A stretch of DNA of 36,666 nucleotides. Origin: Mesostigma viride (Eukaryota > Streptophyta > Mesostigmatophyceae > Mesostigmatales > Mesostigmataceae). The stretch lies in the NCBI GenBank assembly GCA_009746045.1, contig RPFO01002274.1, forward strand, positions 1 through 36,666, read 5' to 3'. Within the stretch, counting starts at the first letter, position 1. Every line of letters begins with the position of its first letter. A program made the position numbers and the translations under genes. The notes beneath the pieces are model-generated. The model saw nothing but the letters and a program-made list of their open reading frames with translations, did no database searches and had not been told where the DNA came from. This document shows positions 30,145 to 36,666 of the stretch, piece by piece.

Positions 30145-30624
30145 CTTAGCGGACGCTAGCGGAAGGCGTGCGGACGGACATGGGGAACTTAGAGCCAGAT
30201 CCTAGGGCTCTAGAGTTACTCAACTCCGACATACTCTTTTGTTCTTTGATTAATTATCAAAATAATTACATCAAATGCAGACCATACAAAACCCTCTAAG
30301 GTAGGGAACTCAAGGGGGCCTCAAGGCCGTCAAAATCACCACGGTATCGACCCGCGCCCTTGTGATCACACATGAATAGTGATGTAATAAGTAGGAGAAT
30401 AAGTAGGAGAAAAAAACAACTATGCCACCAGACAAAAGGTGACCCATTTATTAGGACCAGTGACCCGCCGACGGGCCCAAGGCACCGTCCAACGTGGCTA
30501 GGGTATGGTCAGGACAAGCAAAAAAACTACCACCATGCTACAAAACCCTAAGGTGACCCCATTTGCCGTACGGACCTACTTGCCATGCCATGCCAGTCTG
30601 CCACGTGGCGCATATGGAGTCTGT

Positions 30625-30725
30625 GACAGGCGCTAGCATACAATCTCGTTGGTGACGGGCAGCAGCATCAAGCGGCATGGGTGACATGCGACAGCAGGTA
30701 GTGTCATGAGTGACAGGCGACAGTG
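30625..30725 (+). repeat. Degenerate copies of the 'gggtgacgggc-cagc' repeat
   Basis: 'gtgacgggcagcagcatcaa', 'gcatgggtgacatgcgacag' and 'gagtgacaggcgacag' match the unit of the tandem array at 33,013-33,233 on the other side of the MYND/RING-like gene pair, in the same orientation. Confidence 0.65.
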
Positions 30726-30868
30726 TTACTCTATGGGTATTGTTGCTATATGACTCATTGGAATAGTTCAAGTCCCATGCACATAAGGAAAATGTCATTT
30801 CATTACAATAAGAATAATAAGGAATAGGCCATTGCTAGACCCCTTTGCAGGCACGCAGGCCTGGCTGT

Positions 30869-31663
30869 TTAGCGGTTGTACATGCGCAGGCAGGGCGTCT
30901 GGCGGCCCTCAAACCCAGTGCAATCGTCTTTCACACGCAGAGTGTCCCCGCGCAGGGGGAACTTCACACCAGAGGTGCAAGTCCACACGTGGGTGAGCAG
31001 AGTGCAGTCCGCCTTGTGGATCTTCCAGTGCGCAACCTGGCACTCGCGGGAGCAGTACCGCGCATCCTGGCAGCTGGCGCACCTGCGCTTCACCTCTCTC
31101 TTGCCCTTCTTCTCACACCCCGGCGCAGCGCAGAAACCGCGAACCGACTCGGGGAAAGGACCAATGGGGCTGTCCAAAATGGGCGTGCGCACTGTGATCA
31201 CCACCTTCTCGCAGGGGCGGGTATAGGGAAACGCCGTCCTCGCAACGATCTTGTCCGCGTCCTTGGGCACGCGGAAGGACAGGCCAATCCTGGTAACCAG
31301 GTCGATGAACCCGTCGTCCTCCTTCTTCTCGCGAAGGAGGACGCACAGAAGCATGAACTCGCTCTCAGGGCGAATGTGGGACAGGATCTGACTGCGAACG
31401 CAGTACTTCCTGCTGATCGCAGTGCGTACGTCAATGAATTCAAACTCCAACTGGCGATCCAGAGCCGTAAAGGAGTCGAAACGAACCAGCACGCAAAAGG
31501 GGGTTTTCAACTTCTTTTCCCACTCATTCACGCAGCTGTACAAATTGCTGGAGTTTTCCATGGCCTTGCGCACCACCAAGCGGTACCAGCCCCCGCACAA
31601 CTCCGCAAACAGGTCGGAGTGATCCTGAGGGAGCTCATTGGCAATCAGAGGGGTGGAATCCAT
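30869..31663 (-). CDS. MYND-type zinc-finger protein
   Basis: An intact intronless frame of 264 residues, ATG at 31,663. Residues 178-220 form a complete MYND finger: C178-x4-C183-x11-C195-x2-C198-x5-C204-x3-C208-x7-H216-x3-C220, with the typical 'CASCQDARYCSRECQVAHW'. MYND fingers bind two zinc ions and mediate protein-protein contacts. The N-terminal 175 residues are globular (…FDSFTALDRQLEFEFIDVR…), with no domain I recognise and no SET or methyltransferase motif. About 44 residues follow the finger. It diverges from the RING-like gene across a 505-bp promoter. A TATA-like 'acataag' lies about 70 nt upstream of the ATG. Its target is unknown. Confidence 0.88.
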   Translation of the reverse strand: MDSTPLIANELPQDHSDLFAELCGGWYRLVVRKAMENSSNLYSCVNEWEKKLKTPFCVLVRFDSFTALDRQLEFEFIDVRTAISRKYCVRSQILSHIRPESEFMLLCVLLREKKEDDGFIDLVTRIGLSFRVPKDADKIVARTAFPYTRPCEKVVITVRTPILDSPIGPFPESVRGFCAAPGCEKKGKREVKRRCASCQDARYCSRECQVAHWKIHKADCTLLTHVWTCTSGVKFPLRGDTLRVKDDCTGFEGRQTPCLRMYNR

Positions 31664-32168
31664 AGCGGCTGACAGTCTGTGCGTGCTCGTGCGGATTGGC
31701 GTGGTTTGGCTGCCAAACTCGCCCGCCTCCGCTTATGTGCCCGCACCCCACCCGCCCCGCCCAATAGTCCCGTGCCACGCGGCAGGTCCGGATTGGTGGG
31801 ACGGAATATTCCCACGGAATATCCGCGGAGCGCCGCGCCTTCTAGAAGGGCGCCGCGCCGGGAATATTCCCATGAATATCCCGTGGAAGCGCCGCGCCTT
31901 CCAGAAGCGCGTCGCGCCGGGAATATTCCCACGGATATCCCGTGGAAGCGCCGCGCCACTGCCACGTGGCAGCGTCCCATTGGTCCGCTCGGAATATTCG
32001 TGGGAAAATGCCGCCGTGTCGTGCCCGCGTGACACGCGGCGGACTCCCATTGGATTGTCGTGGGTGTCGCGCGCTTCGCGCGGGGTTGGGAAGGGATACA
32101 AGGCGGAGGCGGGCGTTTGGGGGTCCCAATCCGCCCAGCACCACTCAAAACCAACTCCTCTCACTGCA
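31664..32168. promoter_or_regulatory. Divergent promoter with mirrored cores and heat-shock-element-like palindromes
   Basis: Both ends carry the same block in opposite orientation. Plus strand 32,098-32,133 reads acaaggcggaggcgggcg … tttgg … caatccgc. The minus-strand reading of 31,738-31,690 gives acataagcggaggcgggcg … tttgg … caatccgc. Each lies 65-75 nt from its ATG. Between them are GGAATATTCC at 31,803, 31,861 and 31,920, GGAATATTCG at 31,991, TTCTAGAA at 31,840 and TTCCAGAA at 31,899 (all fit nGAAnnTTCn or its inverse, the heat-shock element), a G-box palindrome GCCACGTGGC (31,961-31,970) and CCATTGG (31,977 and 32,047). Motif presence is seen; heat-shock or stress control is inference. 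Confidence 0.6.
31803..31980. repeat. Tandem repeat of about 58-60 bp in the promoter
   Basis: Three imperfect units, each with GGAATATTCCCA, ATATCC, GCGCCGCGCC and (in two of them) a TTCnnGAA palindrome. The repeat structure multiplies the HSE-like sites. Confidence 0.75.
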
Positions 32169-32837
32169 ATGGAGCCCTCCCGCGATAAGCCGGCTATGGC
32201 GGCAACGGATGTCCCTCCTGCCAAGCGCCAGCCGCCTGCAAACGGCAATGGCGAGCAGTCCCCCGCCATGAAGGTGTACCTGAAACAGCGGGACACCGAG
32301 GACAAGGTGGCAAAGTTCCTGGGGGCTGTGAAAACCAAGCAGGGGCACGCAAACACGCACGAATTCGATGAGAAGTACAAGCGGGACGCGCACATGCACG
32401 ATATCCAAGTGCTGCCGGGCGGCGAGATTTTCTGCGAGAATGCCGCATCGGTGGGCGCCTTCCTCTGCGATTCGGGCGTTTTTGGGAAGAGCGCGCGCGC
32501 AGAACCGCCTGCACAGAACAGGGCTGGCAGTGTGCGGGGGCCTGTTACTTGCGGCGTGTGCAAGAAGCACACCGATTTCCTGCTGGATCCGCAGCAGGAT
32601 GCCAGCGGAGGGGAGGACCCTCAGGAGCATATCCATATCCACGGTGTGTGTGTGGATTGCGCTGTGCAGACCATAGAAAAGAGCGGCAAGCGCGGCATGT
32701 GGTGCCCCTTGTGCGCTGCGGACCCTTTGATCGAAGTGCTGATCGATTTGGGCCGCGCAAAACACCTTTCGGAGGCCCCGTACTTTGTGTACAGCCCCGA
32801 GAAGAGCCTGCTGGCTGCTGCTTATGAGGATATGTGA
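32169..32837 (+). CDS. RING-like zinc-binding protein
   Basis: 222 residues from ATG at 32,169, the first ATG after the promoter-like block. The open frame extends upstream through the promoter repeat, but that part has no protein character. The N-terminal 35 residues are disordered (Pro/Ala/Asn). The C-terminal half has three metal-ligand pairs, C128-x2-C131, C161-x2-C164 (preceded by H154, H156 and H158) and C179-x2-C182 (MWCPLC), spaced like a RING or treble-clef finger. If it is a RING it could be an E3 ubiquitin ligase. The long first loop makes this uncertain. AATAAA follows the stop by 13 nt. It is divergent from, and probably co-regulated with, the MYND gene. Confidence 0.75.
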   Translation: MEPSRDKPAMAATDVPPAKRQPPANGNGEQSPAMKVYLKQRDTEDKVAKFLGAVKTKQGHANTHEFDEKYKRDAHMHDIQVLPGGEIFCENAASVGAFLCDSGVFGKSARAEPPAQNRAGSVRGPVTCGVCKKHTDFLLDPQQDASGGEDPQEHIHIHGVCVDCAVQTIEKSGKRGMWCPLCAADPLIEVLIDLGRAKHLSEAPYFVYSPEKSLLAAAYEDM

Positions 32838-32850
32838 ATGGTGCAGTACT

Positions 32851-32856
32851 AATAAA
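32851..32856 (+). promoter_or_regulatory. AATAAA polyadenylation signal
   Basis: AATAAA lies 13 nt after the stop codon of the RING-like gene (32,837), within 'actaataaagc'. Confidence 0.55.
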
Positions 32857-32929
32857 GCTTGGATTGTTTTCCTTATAAAGTCCCCACAATGAGCCCCACA
32901 TAGATAGCCCGGCGGCGCGGACTCGCGGA

Positions 32930-33520
32930 CTTAGACAGACCCGGCGGGATGCGCGAGCCGACAGGCGCCGGATCGGACAGGCGGCGGGCTGACAGGCGCT
33001 GGTTCCGGCAGGTGTCAGACGCCAGCCACCACTTTCGTGGGTGACGGGCGCCAGCAGCAACTCGCATGGGTGACGGGCGCCAGCGGAAATTTTCGTGGGT
33101 GACAGGCGCCAGCGGAAATTTTCGTGGGTGACGGACGCCAGCGGAAATTTTCGTGGGTGACGGGCGCCAGCAGCGAATTCCGTGGGTGACGGGCGCCAGC
33201 AGCGAATTTCGTGGGTGACAGGCGACAGCAGTCAGCCCTGCACGGGACTGCGCGGGCCGACAGGCGCCGGTTCTGACAGGGTACAGGCGCCAGTGGCAAT
33301 TCCCGTGGGTGACCGCCGCCAGCTGCCAGTGCCACGTGTGACAGGGGACAGTAGTCAACCTTGCATGGGACGGCGCGGGCCGACAGGCGCCGGTTCTGGC
33401 ACGCGACAGACGCTCGAAGTAAGTGCCATCGGTGACAGGCGGCAGTAGTCACCGGGCACGGGACTGCGCGGGCCGGCAGGCGCCGGATCTGACACGTGAC
33501 AGACGCCCGTGGACCCTCCA
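32930..33520. repeat. Tandem-repeat field, with a 29-bp core array
   Basis: From 33,013 to 33,233 there are about eight 29-bp units of the form gac(g/a)ggcgccagc … ttcgtgggt, four of them with 'ggaaattttc' or close variants. On both sides, longer and looser units carry 'gcgggccgacaggcgccgg', as at about 33,250, 33,375 and 33,470. Short open frames across the array are by-products. Confidence 0.85.
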
Positions 33521-33601
33521 CGCCCCGCGGGCCGAATCCGGGTCGAGTAAGTGCCGAGTCGGCGCGCGGACGCCGGAAAGCGGACGCACACCGCCGGGCG
33601 G

Positions 33602-33660
33602 GGCGGGCGAACGGTTCGGGCGAACGGTTCGGGCGAACGGTTCGGGCGAACGGTTCGGGC
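33602..33660. repeat. 13-bp tandem repeat
   Basis: Four perfect copies of GGGCGAACGGTTC. Adjoining GGGC continues into the left arm of the palindrome. Confidence 0.9.
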
Positions 33661-34494
33661 TATCCCCCACGACACTCGACGAATCCCACGGAAAATGAAA
33701 AGTTTGAAAAGTTCGGGCTATCCTGTTCGCCCGAACTTTTCGCGATAGCCCGAACTTTTCAAAACCTCCCACGGGAAAACCAAAAGTTTTGAAAAGTTTT
33801 GGCCCTGAGTCCCACGGCAAATGAAAAGTTTGAAAAGTTCGGGCGAAGGTTCGGGCGAACGAAAAATAGCACGAACCGCCAACTTAGTCCCCACCGGACG
33901 GGGTGCACTGCACTTTCGTATATACTCTTCCTTCCTTTCCTAACACATAAAATATTGCACATGCTTCCTAACACATATTATTTGAACACACTTCCTAACA
34001 CATATTATTTACCACTACACACTACCCTGTATACAGCCATACCCATAATAATATGTGTTAGCAACCCTACCTATATTTTATGTGTTAGCAACCATACCCA
34101 TAATAATATGTGTTAGCAACCCTACCTATATTTTATGTGTTAGCAACCATACCCATAATAATATGTGTTAGCAACCCTACCTATATTTTATGTGTTAGCA
34201 AACCAACACAAAGGATATACACACCCCTACCCGTGCACACCCCCGCCAGTGGGAACTAAGTTGGCGGTTCGGGCGATTCTGCGTTCGCCCGAACCATAGC
34301 CCGAACTTTTCAAACTTTTCATTTGCCGTGGGAATCAGAGCCAAAACTTTTCAAAACTTTTCGTTTTCGCGTGGGAGGCTCTGAAAAGTTCGGGCTATCC
34401 TGAAAAGTTCGGGCTATCCTGTTCGCCCGAACTTTTCAAACTTTTTGTTTGCCGTGGGAGACGGCCAGTGCCGTGGGGGACAGCCCGAACCGCT
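33648..34494. repeat. 0.85-kb imperfect palindrome (inverted repeat with AT-rich centre)
   Basis: The left arm (about 33,648-33,930) and right arm (about 34,215-34,494) are reverse complements, with perhaps 80-85 percent identity by eye. Shared blocks in order are ggttcgggct-tcccccacg, 'gtttgaaaagttcgggc', 'aaaagttttgaaaagttttgg', 'cccacggcaaatgaaaagtt' and 'cgaaccgccaacttagt'. The inner 300 bp is AT-rich and also symmetric: TAACACATA repeats on the left (33,941, 33,967, 33,990) and TATGTGTTA repeats on the right. The whole lies between the 3' ends of two convergent genes. Confidence 0.85.
34042..34200. repeat. 55-bp AT-rich tandem repeat at the palindrome centre
   Basis: About three copies of a unit containing 'aataatatgtgttagcaacc' and 'ctatattttatgtgttagca'. 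The motif TATGTGTTAGCAA occurs about twice per unit. Confidence 0.9.
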
Positions 34495-34594
34495 CCGGCG
34501 CGGGGCCGGGGACGGGACGGGGAGGGGGACACAAGCCGCGGGGCCGCGATCCAACACACAAGCGCGCACGCAGAGACGGACCGACCCAACAAAA

Positions 34595-34600
34595 TTTATT
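34595..34600 (-). promoter_or_regulatory. AATAAA polyadenylation signal of the Rieske gene
   Basis: Minus-strand AATAAA lies about 88-93 nt after the Rieske stop codon. A perfect 18-bp palindrome, ATATACGGATCCGTATAT, lies just before it on the minus strand (34,606-34,623). Confidence 0.5.
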
Positions 34601-34687
34601 AACAATATACGGATCCGTATATACGAGTCAACACACCGCACCGCCACCCGCGGGCGGAGGGGGCTCGAAGAAGGGCGCGTCCAAAAC

Positions 34688-35713
34688 TTAGGCAAAGGGC
34701 TCCGGGCACATGATCCCGTAGACCTTCTTCATCCGGTCCCTGTACAACTTCACGAACGCGTCGCCCATCGTCAGGCGATTGCGCCACCAATCCTCCGTCA
34801 CCACGTTCGCGACGATGTCGTCGTCCTCCTTCAGCGGCAGAACGTTGATCAGCCAGAACAGGAAGTCCCACGCGGGGTCCGTCAGGATGTTGCGGGACAC
34901 CCGGCACGTGACGAGGGACTCGTCGGACTCGTAGGGCTGCACGCTGAACCACAAGACGAATGCGGGCTTCTCGTGTCCGGAAATCCAGAATCGCAGGCTC
35001 GCGGTATACGGGAGGAAGAACTCGTTCTCGACCGTCACCGACATCGACCCTTTCGGAGGCGCCTTCGCGTCCCGGCCCTCCTTCGGCATGAGGCCCAGCA
35101 GCACGCGGCCCACGGACTCGGCCGCCACCGGGTAGCTGTACACGCTCTTTCCCGTAAAGAGACCGCCCGTCTCCGTCGTGACGTCGGCGCCCTTCACGTC
35201 CACGATCTTCACCTTGTGGACGTGCTGGAGGTGCACGTGGTCCAACAGGTTCTCCATGACGATCATCGGGTGCCCGCGGATGCGCGTCGGGTACGAAAAC
35301 GTCCGGTACCCGTCCTCGGTGAACTCCGGCATCGTCGGCGGAGACGACTCTCCGTCGCCCATGCCGGCGTTCACCCAGACCAGGTCCGCATCCTCCTTCG
35401 TGTCGAGGTAGTTGTCCCCGTTGTTCTCCTTGCCCCAGTACATCCCGTGGTACGCGCAACGGATGCACCCGTCATCCACCTTGCAATTGTGGGACAGACG
35501 CGCCCCGCGGTGGGGACACACGTTCCGCACGGCGAGCGTCTCGTCCCGCTGGCGGTGGTTGTACAGCAGGATCTCCTCGTTGTACAGCTTCGTGACCTTG
35601 GGCTCGCGAGACTTGCGCCCGACGCACACCCACTTGTCGGGGACCTCGTGGGCCGCGACCAACGGTCGAGCCGGCCTCGGCGCCCCCACGCGAAAGTGCA
35701 CTGCGGTCGCCAT
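34688..35713 (-). CDS. Rieske non-heme iron oxygenase (ring-hydroxylating type, alpha-subunit-like)
   Basis: Intact, intronless, 341 residues, ATG at 35,713. The Rieske [2Fe-2S] site is C66-P-H68-R-G-A … C86-A-Y-H89-G, with the usual 17-residue spacing. The mononuclear iron site is N155-L-L-D158-H-V-H161-L-Q-H-V-H166 (D-x2-H-x4-H), with an acidic KEDDDIV segment near residue 290 that may supply the carboxylate ligand. The enzyme should hydroxylate or demethylate an organic substrate using O2 and electrons from a reductase, which is not in this window. The length fits VanA-like or short oxygenases. The C-terminal CxxC and membrane segments of chloroplast pheophorbide oxygenase are absent, and no transit peptide is evident. 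The substrate cannot be told. It is followed upstream by the ADP-ribosyltransferase-like gene on the same strand. Confidence 0.9.
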   Translation of the reverse strand: MATAVHFRVGAPRPARPLVAAHEVPDKWVCVGRKSREPKVTKLYNEEILLYNHRQRDETLAVRNVCPHRGARLSHNCKVDDGCIRCAYHGMYWGKENNGDNYLDTKEDADLVWVNAGMGDGESSPPTMPEFTEDGYRTFSYPTRIRGHPMIVMENLLDHVHLQHVHKVKIVDVKGADVTTETGGLFTGKSVYSYPVAAESVGRVLLGLMPKEGRDAKAPPKGSMSVTVENEFFLPYTASLRFWISGHEKPAFVLWFSVQPYESDESLVTCRVSRNILTDPAWDFLFWLINVLPLKEDDDIVANVVTEDWWRNRLTMGDAFVKLYRDRMKKVYGIMCPEPFA

Positions 35714-35741
35714 CGGTTGCTGTTTGCGGAGAAATTGTCGA

Positions 35742-35753
35742 GGGCCTTTTAAG
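35742..35753 (-). promoter_or_regulatory. TATA-like box of the Rieske gene
   Basis: Minus-strand CTTAAAAGGCCC lies 29-40 nt before the ATG. The spacing and the 'AAAGG' end resemble the TATAAAGG of the next gene. A minus-strand ATTGG (inverted CCAAT) lies about 35 nt further upstream. Confidence 0.4.
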
Positions 35754-35834
35754 CGATCGGCGAACCGACACGATCTCGGCGGACCAATCAGAGAAAAGTA
35801 TGTCGGACGCGCCAGCGCCGCCCGCCACGAGTGT

Positions 35835-36611
35835 TCAACCGCTAGTCGTTGGTCGCAATGTCGTGTCGGTCAGCGTCTTCCCGTCCGCGACGTACACGTA
35901 GGAAGTCTTTTTCCCCGCACCCTCGCCGTCTGGCACGTTTTTGCACACCGATTCCTTCGTGAGGGTCTGCGGGTTGTACGCGGTCGGCGCCCATTTCTGC
36001 ATCGCCGAGTACTTGATCAAGTACGCGGTGCCCGGCGGGAGCAGGATCTCGAATTCGCTCGTGCCGTACAGACTCACTGGCCAGAAAAGCAGCGCCGGAC
36101 AGCCCCTCACCAATCGGATCACCGAAACGCAGCACTTGTTCGACGTGAACAAGGGGGATTTGCGTATGTGATCCACAGACAGAGACGTCGAGACGCAGTA
36201 CGGGTTGACGTACACCCTATTCTTCGCGCCCTTCAGATAGTAATCGTCTCTAGTGCCGCGGAAGACCGTGAAAGGCCTCGTGACGCGCGGGGCGTTTTGC
36301 ACCAGTTTGAACAGCTTCTTGCGGTAAAAGGGGACGATCTTTTCCACAATGAATTCTGTGGAAAGGAACGTGAGCAGCCACGTGCACAACCTGAGTTTCA
36401 AGTGTTCCTCATCGTTCACTGTGCTCTCCGCGATCACGGCTATGATGGCTGATAATCCAAAGTCCTCCTTCTCACTCTCGGAAAGGGTGTCGGGGAGTTT
36501 TTTAAAATAAGACATTACCGCCCACGCATGGTCGTGTCCGGTGTCGGGGTCTCCCGTTTGGTACGACTCGAACATGTCTACCAGCTTCATAAAGTCTTGC
36601 ATTTCAGGCAT
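35835..36611 (-). CDS. ADP-ribosyltransferase-fold protein (R-S-ExE type)
   Basis: 258 residues from ATG at 36,611 to TGA at 35,835. The three signature elements of the R-S-E class of mono-ADP-ribosyltransferases are in order and spacing: Arg118 in FTVFRGT, S141-T-S143 in YCVSTSLS, and E186-F-E188 in SEFEILLPPGTAYL. A helical N-terminal region of about 100 residues precedes the fold. Such enzymes transfer ADP-ribose from NAD+ to protein. An ExE motif usually means arginine as acceptor (family knowledge). No signal peptide is visible, so an intracellular role is more likely than secretion. The frame is open to the window edge, but TATAAAGG lies 35-42 nt before this ATG, supporting the start. 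Biological target unknown. Confidence 0.8.
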   Translation of the reverse strand: MPEMQDFMKLVDMFESYQTGDPDTGHDHAWAVMSYFKKLPDTLSESEKEDFGLSAIIAVIAESTVNDEEHLKLRLCTWLLTFLSTEFIVEKIVPFYRKKLFKLVQNAPRVTRPFTVFRGTRDDYYLKGAKNRVYVNPYCVSTSLSVDHIRKSPLFTSNKCCVSVIRLVRGCPALLFWPVSLYGTSEFEILLPPGTAYLIKYSAMQKWAPTAYNPQTLTKESVCKNVPDGEGAGKKTSYVYVADGKTLTDTTLRPTTSG

Positions 36612-36645
36612 TCGCTTCCACAAACTCGCGTACGAGGTGGGCAAA

Positions 36646-36653
36646 CCTTTATA
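36646..36653 (-). promoter_or_regulatory. TATA box of the ADP-ribosyltransferase-like gene
   Basis: Minus-strand TATAAAGG lies 35-42 nt upstream of the ATG at 36,611, implying a very short 5' leader. Confidence 0.5.
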
Positions 36654-36666
36654 CCTCCTGATGAAT

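Noticed and set aside
30845-31672. 275-codon plus-strand frame opposite the MYND gene
   Set aside because: The minus-strand frame has a perfect MYND finger and a proper ATG. The plus frame has no domain.
31638-32168. N-terminal extension of the RING-like protein by 177 codons
   Set aside because: The extension would read through the promoter repeats and start within the MYND gene. The ATG at 32,169 lies at a sensible distance from the core promoter block.
33013-33233. 29-bp direct repeats resembling a CRISPR array
   Set aside because: The units are head-to-tail with no unique spacers, vary between copies, and there are no cas genes. It is a tandem minisatellite in eukaryotic DNA.
34445-35752. 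435-codon plus-strand frame opposite the Rieske gene
   Set aside because: Antisense open frame caused by GC-rich codon use in the Rieske gene. It reads through the palindrome arm and has no domain.

Overview
The window reads as nuclear DNA of a microbial eukaryote, most likely an alga or related protist. The evidence is a large multi-exon gene with phase-consistent GT-AG introns, LINE-type retroelement remnants, very abundant micro- and minisatellites, AATAAA signals behind two of the compact genes, and GC-rich coding sequence rich in Gly, Ser and Gln tracts. There is no rRNA, no credible tRNA and no bacterial-style operon. The species cannot be named from the sequence alone.

Region 1 (1-16,830, + strand) is dominated by one very large gene. 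I trace exons at 2,958-3,158, 3,745-3,898, 4,602-6,417, 7,597-8,251, 9,389-13,380 and 14,920-16,830. Intron phases agree at every junction after the first exon. The product, about 2,900 residues and probably missing its N terminus, carries two tandem GT31 (beta-1,3-galactosyltransferase-like) domains embedded in low-complexity sequence. The reading frame changes four times inside two exons. Every change has the same sense (one base missing) and can be placed at a run of G, which points to homopolymer under-calling rather than gene decay. The introns and the 5' region hold long (CCT)n/(CAC)n, (TTC)n/(TCC)n and (CCCAAA)n arrays and several minisatellites.

Region 2 (16,961-21,045) is a 4.1-kb block bounded by inverted repeats of about 47-52 bp. 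It contains two degraded copies of one LINE family (reverse transcriptase with the YADD box, minus strand) and two direct copies of a roughly 330-bp repeat. A third copy of the terminal sequence lies at 29.7 kb.

Region 3 (21.2-29.3 kb) holds an (ATGTGC)n array, an intact intronless leucine-rich-repeat gene (minus strand), a possible GNAT-acetyltransferase gene disrupted by a 16-bp minisatellite, a 41-bp minisatellite, and a degraded LINE ORF1-like gene (minus strand).

Region 4 (30.8-36.6 kb) is different in character. It has four compact, apparently intronless genes: a MYND zinc-finger protein (-) and a RING-like zinc-binding protein (+) that diverge from a shared promoter with mirrored core elements and heat-shock-element-like palindromes, then a Rieske non-heme iron oxygenase (-) and an ADP-ribosyltransferase-fold protein (-). 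The + and - genes converge on a roughly 0.85-kb imperfect palindrome with an AT-rich centre and a neighbouring tandem-repeat field. Compact genes with TATA-like boxes close to the start codon make horizontal or viral origin of this block a testable idea, but nothing here proves it.
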